This document shows, one piece after another, positions 22,785 through 31,924 of a stretch of DNA of 64,000 nucleotides (its first letter is position 1; the number at the start of each line of letters is the position of its first letter). Position numbers and translations under genes: made by a program. A model generated the notes under the pieces. It searched no databases and had not been told where the DNA came from. It was given only the letters and a program-made list of their open reading frames with translations. This DNA comes from Nilaparvata lugens (lineage: Eukaryota; Arthropoda; Insecta; Hemiptera; Delphacidae): NCBI RefSeq assembly GCF_014356525.2, contig NC_052513.1, forward strand, positions 46,251,259 through 46,315,258, written 5' to 3'.

Positions 22785-23020
22785 AGACAAGCTCTCACAG
22801 AGACAAGTAGTGTTTTTGAACGATATTAGTGTCACAGAGACAAGTTTCATAGGAGCAAGTATTTCTATAAATGGCAGTCTCACAGGAACTAGTTCCAACA
22901 GAGACAAGGTGAGTCTCACTGGAACAAGTAGTGTTACTGGAACAAATAGAGGGATAGAGTCCCATTCGAACAAGTGAAGTGTCACTTAGACAAGGTCAGT
23001 CTCACAGGAACAAGTTGGTG
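22785..23020 (+). repeat. Degenerate array of TCACAGaGACAAG-type units
   Basis: About a dozen variants of a 12-18 base unit (TCACAGAGACAAG, TCACAGGAACTAG, TCACTGGAACAAG, GTTACTGGAACAAA) occupy this span in one orientation with variable spacing. No open frame is conserved through it. Confidence 0.75.
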
Positions 23021-23043
23021 CGGTGTGTTGCCTACACATGAAG

Positions 23044-23152
23044 ATGAAGGCATTCTATTTATTCTAATAAATTGGATGTCATCTGCTTTTTAATATATAT
23101 ACGTATATATTATGGTGACATGAATAGAATAGAATGACTGCCTTCATTTTTC
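23044..23152. mobile_element. Short AT-rich foldback element
   Basis: TGAAGGCATTCTATTTATTCT with GATGTCAT on the left is mirrored by TGACATGAATAGAATAGAA and TGCCTTCA on the right, around an alternating ATATATACGTATATAT loop. The size and structure suggest a MITE. No target duplication was clear. Confidence 0.55.
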
Positions 23153-23406
23153 TTAGAGAGCGAAGTTAGTGCGCAGTCGACCCTCTCTTACACTCAACTC
23201 TCTATCAAGTATTATAACAATACAAAAAAATAATACAAATAATATGATTAAAAACAAACAATAATTAAGTTATCTACTCATTTGAAATAATAACACATTT
23301 TAAATTATTGAAAAGAAAGAGAAAAAAATGACATTGAAAATAATACATAACAATTCTGAATAATAGTATTTTCTGATATTTCATCACTTTAGTAAAAAAT
23401 AAGACA

Positions 23407-24624
23407 CTACAGAATACAATACTTGAGTATCGGCACGTTTTTGCAGAGTTCACAAGGACGAATGCATCTCTGTTCTAATTCGTGCATTAACACTACATAC
23501 TCTTGTTTCAGCTTGGAAAAATGCATGTGAACATTGAAATAGAATGTAGCTATTTCTCCCAAGCAATTTGCATAGTGAAAATCGGTTAAGATTGATATGA
23601 TCCTAACTTTAGGGTTTAGAACATCGGCATAGATACTTAATCCCATCTTATCAGTTATTAAATCACCTACTTGATCTTCTGTCAAATTATGAGATTTCGC
23701 TTCAATCCAATTCATATGGAAACTAACTTTCGCATAATTTCGCACTATTTGGTGCTATTCGTGTATAAATAATGTGAGATAATCGTTGAATGTAGCCGAA
23801 CATTGTAATCTTGTCACTTCATCATTCTCTGTATTTTTAATTGAAGTTGCTATTTCCTCACGAATTGATTTGAGTGTAGCTTGTAATTCATCTTTCTTAA
23901 TAAATGCTTGCATTTCACTACTCAGATCATTTTTCAATACATAGTTTCGCTAAACGTAGTTAGCAATGTATTCAAATCGTTTTTTGAAACAAATTGTTCA
24001 ATCCCCTCCATAAGATTTGTCTTTATCGTATTAGTCATTGCAGATAATCGATCTTCTAACTCTTGTTTTATATAACAATGTTATTCAATGCCGCACAGTT
24101 TTATCCAATATTCCTTATCAACAGATAATGATGAGTTTCATTTACTCTAGTAAAAAGTTCTGTGCTAAGCTGTTTCAATCTAGTATTCAGATAATTTCTA
24201 TCTAATACTTGCAAATCTTTAATCTTGTCTGAGATAACTTTCAATTTCTCATCCAAATAATTCTTGTCAACTTTATTATCGTTGATTGTATTCAAGTGTG
24301 ATCTGAATATCTCTGTTGTTGATTTGAGATCATGAAGAGAATTCTCCAAATTGATAGATTTCTCTTTAAGTCCCCTATCGATAGTGTCAGATAACTGTTG
24401 TAATGTACTGAAGATGTGTTCCTTTTCGATCTTGTTCAATCCAATATTCTTAACTATATTAGATAATTGCGAATCTAATACGAATGCAGAGATTCACTAA
24501 CACCCTGTTGATTAATTGCCTGTATTATTCTCTCACTAAAACTGGTAAGATCTGGTTCATTCCATACAATGTCTTTTTTCGCGACGACTCTCTCGCTTTT
24601 ACCTCCGAATCTGTGCACGCTCAT
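23407..24624 (-). pseudogene. Decayed coiled-coil protein, second frame of a DUF8207-linked block
   Basis: The ATG at 24624 opens MSVHRFGGKSERVVAKK, followed by an IVWNEPDL segment, and is stopped after 49 codons at 24475. The remaining pieces (24101-24439, 23755-23937, 23407-23745) are in different frames. They contain long heptad-rich helices with repeated DKNYLDEKLK- and DRNYLNTRLK-like units, then a compact C-terminal part with several cysteines (CIRPCELC). The start lies 7 bases after the stop of the upstream DUF8207 frame. Proteins beginning with a similar HRFG motif accompany DUF8207 proteins in other insect genomes, from memory. A fibre- or scaffold-like role is only inference. Frameshifts make it non-functional as assembled. 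Confidence 0.6.
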
Positions 24625-24631
24625 TCTGCAA

Positions 24632-25581
24632 CTAAACAATAATTTTACCTTCACGCAATTCTTCTATAATTGATGCGATCTCAACATCATGAGCTGAGTG
24701 CCCGGCAAGTTCTGATGATTTTAATAAATGAAGTCTCTGAACCAATTCGTCATAGTTGTCATAATATTGGTAAATTCTATTGCTAGAAGTATTTTTTGCA
24801 AATTTCAATAAGCCAGAACCTCTCTTACTTGTTTTTTAACAGGAAACAGCATTTGAATTAAGCGAGACTTTACACCACTGTTACGTTTCACATATCCTCG
24901 TCTATCCAAATGAACTTTTGTTATTGATAAAATCTTCTTGTATTTATTTAGATCTTTTTCATCAAAGAGATATGAATTCGGTCTTTGCGCAAATAACAGT
25001 TCTAATAGTCCATGTGTAATTCGGAATTTTTCGTTATCATATAAAAGAAGTAGTTATCAAAGCTAACAACCATCTCACCCATAAATATAATTTTCGGTCA
25101 GAATCGTAGGAAATTCCATAAGGAATCGAGTTATCCAATTTTTCACTATGAAATGTATACAAATATTGTGCAAGCACTTGATTCTTTATCTTCTTTATGT
25201 TAGCGCTTGTATCACTCTCAAGCCTAGTTGAATTAAATATACTTGATTCGTTCATGCTTAGATCTTTTTCAGCTGCTGATGGTGATGCAACTTCTATTGT
25301 TTCATCATCATGTTTTTCTCCCAATTCCATACTTTCGTCCTTCTTCTTCTTCTTGTTCCTCCTTTTTTGGTATAAAACTCTGATCAGAGTGGAGAGAAGA
25401 TTTAGTTTTCCCCATTTCAACTAAGGTGTGATAATCGGTTTAAAAAGTTTTTCTCTGTAATTGTCAGATTGCTTTTCAAATGTACAATGCTTCTATGTTT
25501 ATCTCTAATAACTTTCCTCAATTTCTTAATCTTATCGATTAGAGCAACACTAGCGTTTTGTCTTCCACGAGACATCCTCAT
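24632..25581 (-). pseudogene. DUF8207-family protein relic, frameshifted
   Basis: The start is probably ATG 25581 or 25575 (MSRGRQNAS). The N-terminus is basic and helical. A Lys/Glu-rich linker follows, then the conserved core with IPYGISYDSDRKLYL near 25100, then in other frames a LLELLFAQRPNSYLF segment near 24990 and a C-terminal ELVQRLHLL ... EIASIIEELREGKI block ending at the stop 24632-24634. This order matches DUF8207 proteins, which are multicopy in arthropods and seem to belong to mobile or virus-like elements. Function is not established. Breaks lie near 25418 and 25070, with others probable. The neighbouring gap prevents viewing upstream genes. Confidence 0.72.
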
Positions 25582-25614
25582 TCTTTCACTGCTACTCACT
25601 CTCTACTGAATGTC

Positions 25615-25714
25615 NNNNNNNNNNNNNNNNNNNNNNNNNNNNNNNNNNNNNNNNNNNNNNNNNNNNNNNNNNNNNNNNNNNNNNNNNNNNNNNNNNNNNN
25701 NNNNNNNNNNNNNN
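25615..25714. other. Assembly gap (100 N)
   Basis: Exactly 100 undefined bases, a standard placeholder for a gap of unknown size. Sequences on the two sides may not be adjacent in the genome. Confidence 0.99.
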
Positions 25715-26249
25715 GCGGCAGGAAGAGAGAGATAGGGACAGAGAAGAGCGACGAGAATGGTTCAAGCAAAAAATGGCTCATTTAGAGAACCACACTACAA
25801 CCATTACGGAAAAGATCGAAGCTAGATGTGCAGTAAAGGGAACAAGGATCGCTGACATGCTTGATCTAAAAAGGTTGGAACATACTGGAGCAATTAAAGA
25901 TGTGATTGTGAAATCGGACCAATTCTCTGACAAACTCAGTACCAGAATGGAAGAGACGTCCCAGATCATGGCGCCAGCAAACAACTTCTGTACGAGCATG
26001 GAGGATCAACCTACTCAGCATGTCCATGTTGGAGCCAATCCATATCTCGCCGAACACCGAGAGGAGCCGGAGGACGCCATCCACCAATCTGAGGGACAGC
26101 CCAAACCGCCGATGGCTAGCACCACCAATCCACTGAAGACACCTCCTGTAACAAACAAAACCGGCAAACATCATAACCTGTCACATAATAACAACAACAG
26201 AAGACAAAAAAAATACCACGAGAATCAAGAAAATCAAGACAACAGTTAA
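25715..26249 (+). CDS. Partial gag-like or unknown charged protein, 5' end in gap
   Basis: An open frame enters from the gap with RQEERDRDREERREWFKQKM and continues through the ATG at 25773 to 26249. The beginning is an arginine/glutamate-rich helix, the middle is helical (IEARCAVKG, ADMLDLKRLE), and the tail is low-complexity with His, Asn, Gln and Pro (HNLSHNNNNRRQKK). Similar charged helices are common in gag proteins of insect LTR elements, but no zinc knuckle or capsid motif is visible. The true start lies in missing sequence. I cannot assign a function. Confidence applies to it being a genuine translated or formerly translated frame. Confidence 0.45.
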
Positions 26250-26326
26250 GCAGGAAGGAAATTCAAAAAATAAGAAGAGTATTTAGAAAGATTCATAAAC
26301 AACACCATCAAGTCAAATTACAGTCA

Positions 26327-26568
26327 TGACGTAAAATAGGCTTGGGTATCAATATCTATACCTACAGTAAATATATGGTGAGCTCAAACAATAAAACCTA
26401 AAATTCCAATTGCGATTATTGCATAAATTATTCCAATAGATCTGAAAGTTTCCCTTTTTCCTCTTTCTTGTATAATAATATGAGAAATTAATCCAAATCC
26501 TGGAAGAATAAGGATGTAAACTTCTGGGTGACCAAAGAATCAGAATAAATGTTGGTAGAGGATTCATC
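26327..26568 (-). pseudogene. COX1: Nuclear mitochondrial insertion: cytochrome c oxidase subunit I fragment
   Basis: On the minus strand the sequence reads [19 protein letters not shown], then [44 protein letters not shown] and YFTS, a central part of COI that includes the haem-copper HPEVY and WAHHMFTVG motifs. It needs the invertebrate mitochondrial code: TGA read as Trp in HLFW and in VWAHH, and ATA as Met. Under the nuclear code it is interrupted. About 240 bases are present, roughly one sixth of COI. It lies between two nuclear repeats, so it is a NUMT and not mitochondrial contamination of a whole contig. Confidence 0.93.
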
Positions 26569-26658
26569 CTTCATTCAATCACCACTCAGAAAAGAAGCAG
26601 GAAATCAGCTTTAAAGAAACAGCAAACATTCCGGAGATTCTACAATCCTCCCCATCAT

Positions 26659-26979
26659 ATGAAATTAAGATCAAACACAGTCCAAACCCACATGCAGGAT
26701 AGGAAAACACTATCCAGAAAAATCCACAATCTCTGCAAACATGTTAAGTTTAAAAACACCAAACTTCATGTTACCAGTCAGAAAGGAGGAACTATATTTG
26801 AAAAAACCCACAACCACTACCGGCATGTGCGATGGAAGCCAACTAGGTTAATAACAATTCAAGGAAAATGGCTTAATATGGAAAGGATTCATCTCCATCG
26901 CCGCCATACCAGATTTAAACAATTAATAAATAACAGGACGGTCAAAAATCAACATAGATTCCCACTCCAATTACTATAA
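26659..26979 (+). CDS. Hypothetical basic protein with three internal repeats
   Basis: The 106-residue frame starts at ATG 26659. It contains three spaced copies of a roughly 27-29 residue unit: KIHNLCKHVKFKNTKL, KTHNHYRHVRWKPTRL and RIHLHRRHTRFKQL. The repeats are also visible as DNA similarity of roughly 81-87 bases, so the frame may simply be an open reading of a minisatellite. The composition is strongly basic. No known domain is recognised. It could equally be non-coding. Confidence 0.25.
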   Translation: MKLRSNTVQTHMQDRKTLSRKIHNLCKHVKFKNTKLHVTSQKGGTIFEKTHNHYRHVRWKPTRLITIQGKWLNMERIHLHRRHTRFKQLINNRTVKNQHRFPLQLL

Positions 26980-29900
26980 ATAATACTGAATGAGGGACGA
27001 CAGAGTAAAACTTCAAATTCAACTTCATTAAATAATAGCAAAGCTTCATATGTCAACGATATTATACACACTGGATTTCATCTTAGCGGTTGAGATTGTC
27101 TCAAATAACAACAACAAAGATCCCGTTCACAGTATTAGCCTAGCTAACCTAAGAAAAAGGTACAACAACTAAGGATGTAAACAATCATAACGAAAAGATA
27201 AACAAACATTAGTGGTTAGCGAGATAAGCAGGCATCAATCCAACTAGAGATGATAATGAATGTAAACAGTTTTTTATATATGTAATACTCACCTAGTAAA
27301 TATTTGATAGGTTGTCCACAACGAGGCGAGGTCGAGTTCCAACTTAAACCAAAACAAATTTCCATGGACACCTCGGTACAGACCTGGAAAAGGAAATTAT
27401 TATTAAAAATAAGGCCAGATAAATTTGTCCAATTAAAAATCTGTGCATGAATTGTGTAAATATTATTAAATGAAATATCATGGATATTCGAATAAGCATT
27501 TGGCCTGAACATACAGGAAATTGCTTGGAGATTATGAAAATCGATAATCAGCTGTAAGCGAAGGAACACACCAAGTAGAAGTACCAACTTCACCAATACA
27601 GAAAAATTGTATAATTGTTTGACGTAATATTGTGTTTATGAGTGTGTATTATGTAAAAAAACCAGTAAGAAAAACCAAAAAATAATTGTATGTTCATTTA
27701 ATATGTCTATTTTATATTGTTGCATGGAAAATGAAATAGATATCGACCCATAACCTCAACGATGTGAAGAAATAGTTCAAAATTGTGAAAAAGAATCGAT
27801 TCATCCAGTCTGTATCAAATTTAAACAACATAATACTTACTGATTAATGTAAAGTTGGCCAAAATTTAAATGTTATAAATGTTCTATGTCTATTTTTGTG
27901 TAAGGGTCATCCAGGACAGGCGGTATGTAATGAAAATATCAACTCAGTACACATGATTGCTCAAAAGAAAAGTAGCTGGAAATTAGCTACCCGATATCAA
28001 CTCACTGTTGAAGACACATCTATGTTTTGAACATTGTATTGCATGGCAAAATGCCGAAAATCCATACTTTGAGGTAAATGTATCGCTGTATCATTTACAC
28101 TCACCTTTTGTAAAGAGATCAACCTGGAAAAATCAGCTTGCCTCTATAAAATTTTATAGGAGACTAGAGGGACAGTTAATCGAGATCAGCTATGTAAGAT
28201 AGCAGATACCGAGTCAATCATTTGGTACTTGAGTAAATCGAGCCTGCGCGCTCATAGATCCTGTTCCTGAATCATGAACCTGCAGATTCGATTTAGAGGG
28301 ACTTTTGTGATGTACCAAAATATTTTACAGCCCTCAAACTACAAATAGATCTATTCATAGGCCGTTATGAGAACAAAATAAAGTCTATCACCGAAAAGCA
28401 CTACAATCTTATCTGAGGCAGATAGACGACTGTTATCTAACCTACAGAGTATAAAACAAATGAACCAGTAATTATATACCTTTCAAAAATTTGTCAACGG
28501 AAAAAAACCATATATGTTTGTATGTTTATTAATTTGATCAGTAATACAATATTTGGAGGTTAGTTTTGAACAAGTAGCCAATTGAGAAGGCAGTTCGACT
28601 GATGATCGATCGTAAAAATTATATAATATTAATCTTTTCATTTTTATATTTTAATTTCTATGACGAATAGGCCTGAATATTTATTAAATGAACTATCATA
28701 AAGATATACTTGTTAGAAATATGAAGACAGATTAGCGTAGCCAGTATATGATGATTGAGGGTCGATATTCTAACATAAAAAAAAAAGGAATATTTAATTA
28801 TTATTATGTCAGTCATTATTACAAGCATGTATATTCTTATATTATGTCTACTCTATGTTCTATAACAATTAGCTATCCTTTGAAGTTATTTACAAATGCA
28901 TATCACCATAGATGAAATTTTATTATTTATTTGTGTATTCTTATAATTATATGGAACAACTTGAAATCAGGAATTTCGCCCTATTTAAAAGCTTTAAAGT
29001 TGAACACATTGACACCACCCTTTCAGCATATTGGTTACGTCACAGAATCTGACCAATCCTGAATTAATATGTAAATTTGGTGAGATAAAATTTGGAGAAG
29101 AAACTCAAGTGAAAATTAGAAGAGGAAGACTCTAGGCCATTTTGCAAGAATCATCGGTAGGATGCAGACCTAGCCCAAACACTTAATTGTTCAAAAGCTT
29201 TAATTTCTGTTTAATGTAATTCGATCTTTGTCTTTTTGTTTTGAAAAGATGTTTTGAAGTTCCTATAATAAATGGTGATACTGAAATTTTCAATTTCATT
29301 TAAATAAACCCTGAAATTTCATTAGTGAGGTCTGTTCGACGTTTTTCGCCACATGGAAGGATCCAGCCGGAACAATATATTCTACGTCCGAATATATTTC
29401 GAAAACAAAAATGGAAACAAAAGTCTACGTAAGTTATTCGAATATATAAAAGAGGATCCCCGTTAATCTACGAAAATTACACAGCGTACAAATTCATCCA
29501 TTTGAGAAAAGTCATGACTATAGTTTTAAGGGTACAAAGTTATCATAAATGATTTTTATTGTATTAAATAAATTCAAATATCCACACTGTACTTAGCCAA
29601 AAGGTCTATTTTCCTTAGGCGAAACCACATCCTGATAATAATTTTAATTATTCATTTATTCCATTTTCTGAATTATAAATTTGTATTAACTTATTTTTGC
29701 CTTCTTAATTAGTGCAATTTATGACCCTTTCCAAGGGCTATTATCCATTTTATTCTGTTCAATCAAAGAGTACCAAATTTTCACATAGTATTTATAATTT
29801 AAAGATTCAAATCAGCTATCATTCAATATTCATTCTGTATCGATTGGAAATCATAATTTGTAAAATTTGTTCATTAATGGATTTGCTATTCTGTCTGTTG

Positions 29901-30090
29901 TTTTACGCGGTCTAATATCTTTCCCAACTACAGCTCAATTATTGGATTCTAAGTATATTAGTCATTATTTGGAGAAAAAGTTCACTCCTAAATTACTATC
30001 TCTGTCTGATCCTAGTGACAGCATTAATCATACTCAGCAGATTCAAATTGAACTGCATTTTATTATCAAATTGGATTTAATCCCATCTCA
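26980..30090. other. Intergenic or intronic DNA, one exon candidate
   Basis: Mostly AT-rich sequence without recognisable genes. A possible minus-strand internal exon at 27383-27293 (91 bases) is bounded by TTTCCTTTTCCAG and GTGAGTATT and is open in at least two phases. No neighbouring exon was identified. The 3' part from 29700 is interrupted by the LTR element at 30095. Confidence 0.4.
27293..27383 (-). other. Candidate internal exon with good splice sites
   Basis: Reading the minus strand, the acceptor ATTTCCTTTTCCAG precedes 91 bases that end in TTTACTAG before the donor GTGAGTATT. The GC content is higher than in the flanks. One phase reads CTEVSMEICFGLSWN, another LYRGVHGNLFWFKLELDLAS. 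I do not recognise either as a protein family. The splice sites support an exon, but the length alone is not significant. Confidence 0.3.
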
Positions 30091-30094
30091 TTAT

Positions 30095-30906
30095 TGTAAT
30101 ATTACATTTTTTCTCGATTAAAATCGAATCTTCAATTCGAGATCTATAAAACTTGATAGTAAATATCAGAGTAATCAATATGCGGACAACTTTTTAACTG
30201 AGAATTCATCGTAGATAATTGTGTTGTACATTACATGGTATCACCGAAACTGAGTTAACAGGATTAACAGATAAATAGATCATTATAAATATAGAGGATA
30301 TATATAAATTTAAAATAACAGTTTCAAAATAAAGTTTTATTGAGAAAAAATATAAAATGTAAATTCTAAACTTGTAATTTATAATTTTTTGGAATTTAAT
30401 ATCGGTGATGTGTTCATGACGTCGACACTGGTTTTGAGGTGGGGCTTTACTCTGTATTTGTTAAGCTTCTCTCTAAAAAATGGTGTCTGGCTATGTGTTC
30501 CAATTTTGTGTTCTCTGAATATTTTTCTGTTTAATTGAATTTTTAATGTTTTAAATTGAGTTTTGAACAGTTTTATGGTGTTCTAATTTTGTATAAAATT
30601 GTTTTGTGTGTCTACAAGCCTTTAAACATTGTTTTTCAACTATATAAATGGATAAGTATTTAGCTTGTAATGATGTTAGATGCTTTAATGTGTAAGGTAT
30701 TGTTTTGTGGATTTGTGTTGTATATTGCCAAAATTCTTCTGAAGATTATAAGTTGGTTTGCTCTGAAAACTGGATTTCTCATTCATAAGCAATAGATCCA
30801 TTCATAGTTTATCAAGAATCTATCATTTTGGAGCCGTTAACTTCCTTTAGGTTAATAGGTGTGAAATGCTATCCAACCTATTTAGGAGAAAATTGGTAGC
30901 ATGCCA
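30095..30906 (+). repeat. 5' long terminal repeat
   Basis: Begins TGTAATATTACA and ends GTAGCATGCCA. It holds a TATA-rich segment (ATATATATAAATTT near 30298) and a possible AATAAA signal near 30331. It is nearly identical to 35897-36708. Confidence 0.95.
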
Positions 30907-30908
30907 AA

Positions 30909-30934
30909 TGGTACGCCCTGGTGTGGGACTCAAA
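30909..30934 (+). promoter_or_regulatory. Candidate tRNA primer binding site
   Basis: Two bases after the LTR, TGGTACGCCCTGGTGTGGGA begins with the TGG expected opposite a tRNA CCA end. It resembles the complement of a tRNA-Lys 3' end (TGGCGCCC...GTGGGGCTC) but with extra bases after TGG and a changed centre. The tRNA assignment is tentative. Confidence 0.45.
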
Positions 30935-31047
30935 CTACAAAATATATCCCTGGTTATAAAAAATTATTGGTAGGATAGATATCTTGATGGATTATGAATG
31001 GGAGATGCTGCTGAGTGGGAAATTGGTTTGAGAAAGTTCAGGTTTTA

Positions 31048-31827
31048 ATGAGTAAATATTTTTTTCGCAGTAGCAAGATGGAGAACAATAAAAAAAATGA
31101 AGTTTTATTCAGTGAAAACATTCAAAACTTAGATGAAGAATCTCAAGATTTCGATCTAACCTTAAACAATGACTCAAACGATAACGTTTCAAATGTAAAA
31201 ATTCATGAGGAAGTAGTAGAAATATCAAATGAAACAAGTATGGTAGGAGCTAAAAATGATCTAAATCTAATAGCGTTCCTAACACAAATGTTTGATAGAC
31301 AAAATGCTAGGTTTGATAAGCAAAATGCTAAGATTGATAATTTGAAACAAGATCAAAGTACTAGGTTTGATGATATGAAGCAAGAATGCACTAGTATAAG
31401 ACTAGAGCAGGTTAGTATAAACCTTCTATTAAAAGATACACATGAAACATTGATAGATAATCATGAAGATGAAAGCAAATTGAAGCAGGATGATAGTAGT
31501 GTTGAGATACAAGATCAATTATTTCAAGTTTCAGATAATGTAGGCCTAGTTACTGTTATTGAAAAAGTAAATCCTAGTGAGATAGTAGAATTGAGTAATG
31601 TAGTAGGTAGGGAGTTGTCTTTATTGAAAGTCAACAGTGAAGAAAGTAGTATTGCCAAATTGAAAGTTAGGAAAACAGTAAATAAAGTGAATGTCTACAT
31701 GAGACAGGTTTCTGAAGAGGTTAGGAACAAAATGAATCTTGCTTTGTATCAAGTTGATGAATTCAACTTTCAACTAAAAATTGAAAAAGTGTATACAAAG
31801 CATTACCTATCTAGTGAACATGACTGA
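31048..31827 (+). CDS. Gag-like coiled-coil protein of the LTR element
   Basis: The frame is open from 31015 (a GTG), and the first ATG is at 31048. It gives about 259 residues. The N-terminus is acidic (NLDEESQDFDLTLNNDSND). Residues about 80-135 contain tandem heptad units: FDRQNARFDKQNAKIDNLK, then TRFDDMKQECTSIRLEQ. The C-terminal part is helical and basic (KLKVRKTVNKVNVYMRQ). There is no Cys-His zinc knuckle. Its place after the primer site and its coiled coil suggest a gag remnant or a divergent gag, but sequence alone does not prove this. Codons are intact despite about 2 percent LTR divergence, so the frame may have been maintained. Confidence 0.6.
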   Translation: MSKYFFRSSKMENNKKNEVLFSENIQNLDEESQDFDLTLNNDSNDNVSNVKIHEEVVEISNETSMVGAKNDLNLIAFLTQMFDRQNARFDKQNAKIDNLKQDQSTRFDDMKQECTSIRLEQVSINLLLKDTHETLIDNHEDESKLKQDDSSVEIQDQLFQVSDNVGLVTVIEKVNPSEIVELSNVVGRELSLLKVNSEESSIAKLKVRKTVNKVNVYMRQVSEEVRNKMNLALYQVDEFNFQLKIEKVYTKHYLSSEHD

Positions 31828-31924
31828 TTTTTGTAAGCAAAATGGCTTTGTTGAAACAAATGAACCCATGAATAAAATCGTGTTCTTGAAGAAAACAAAG
31901 CACAAAGTCACCATTGATGTGTAA
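31820..31924 (+). CDS. Small overlapping frame after the gag-like gene
   Basis: A 34-residue frame (MTDFCKQNGFVETNEP then VFLKKTKHKVTIDV) begins at ATG 31820, overlapping the last 8 bases of the gag-like frame. It could be a translational continuation by +1 shift, since the join keeps a plausible hydrophilic protein. Its end coincides with a GTAAGT donor-like site at 31921. Both ideas are inference. Confidence 0.25.
   Translation: MTDFCKQNGFVETNEPMNKIVFLKKTKHKVTIDV

Noticed and set aside
22785..23020. CRISPR-like array of short repeats
   Set aside because: Units are degenerate, spacing is irregular, there are no unique spacers of constant length, and the DNA is eukaryotic.
25558..25785. Open frames running through the first N gap
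   Set aside because: The gap content is unknown, so continuity across it is not evidence.
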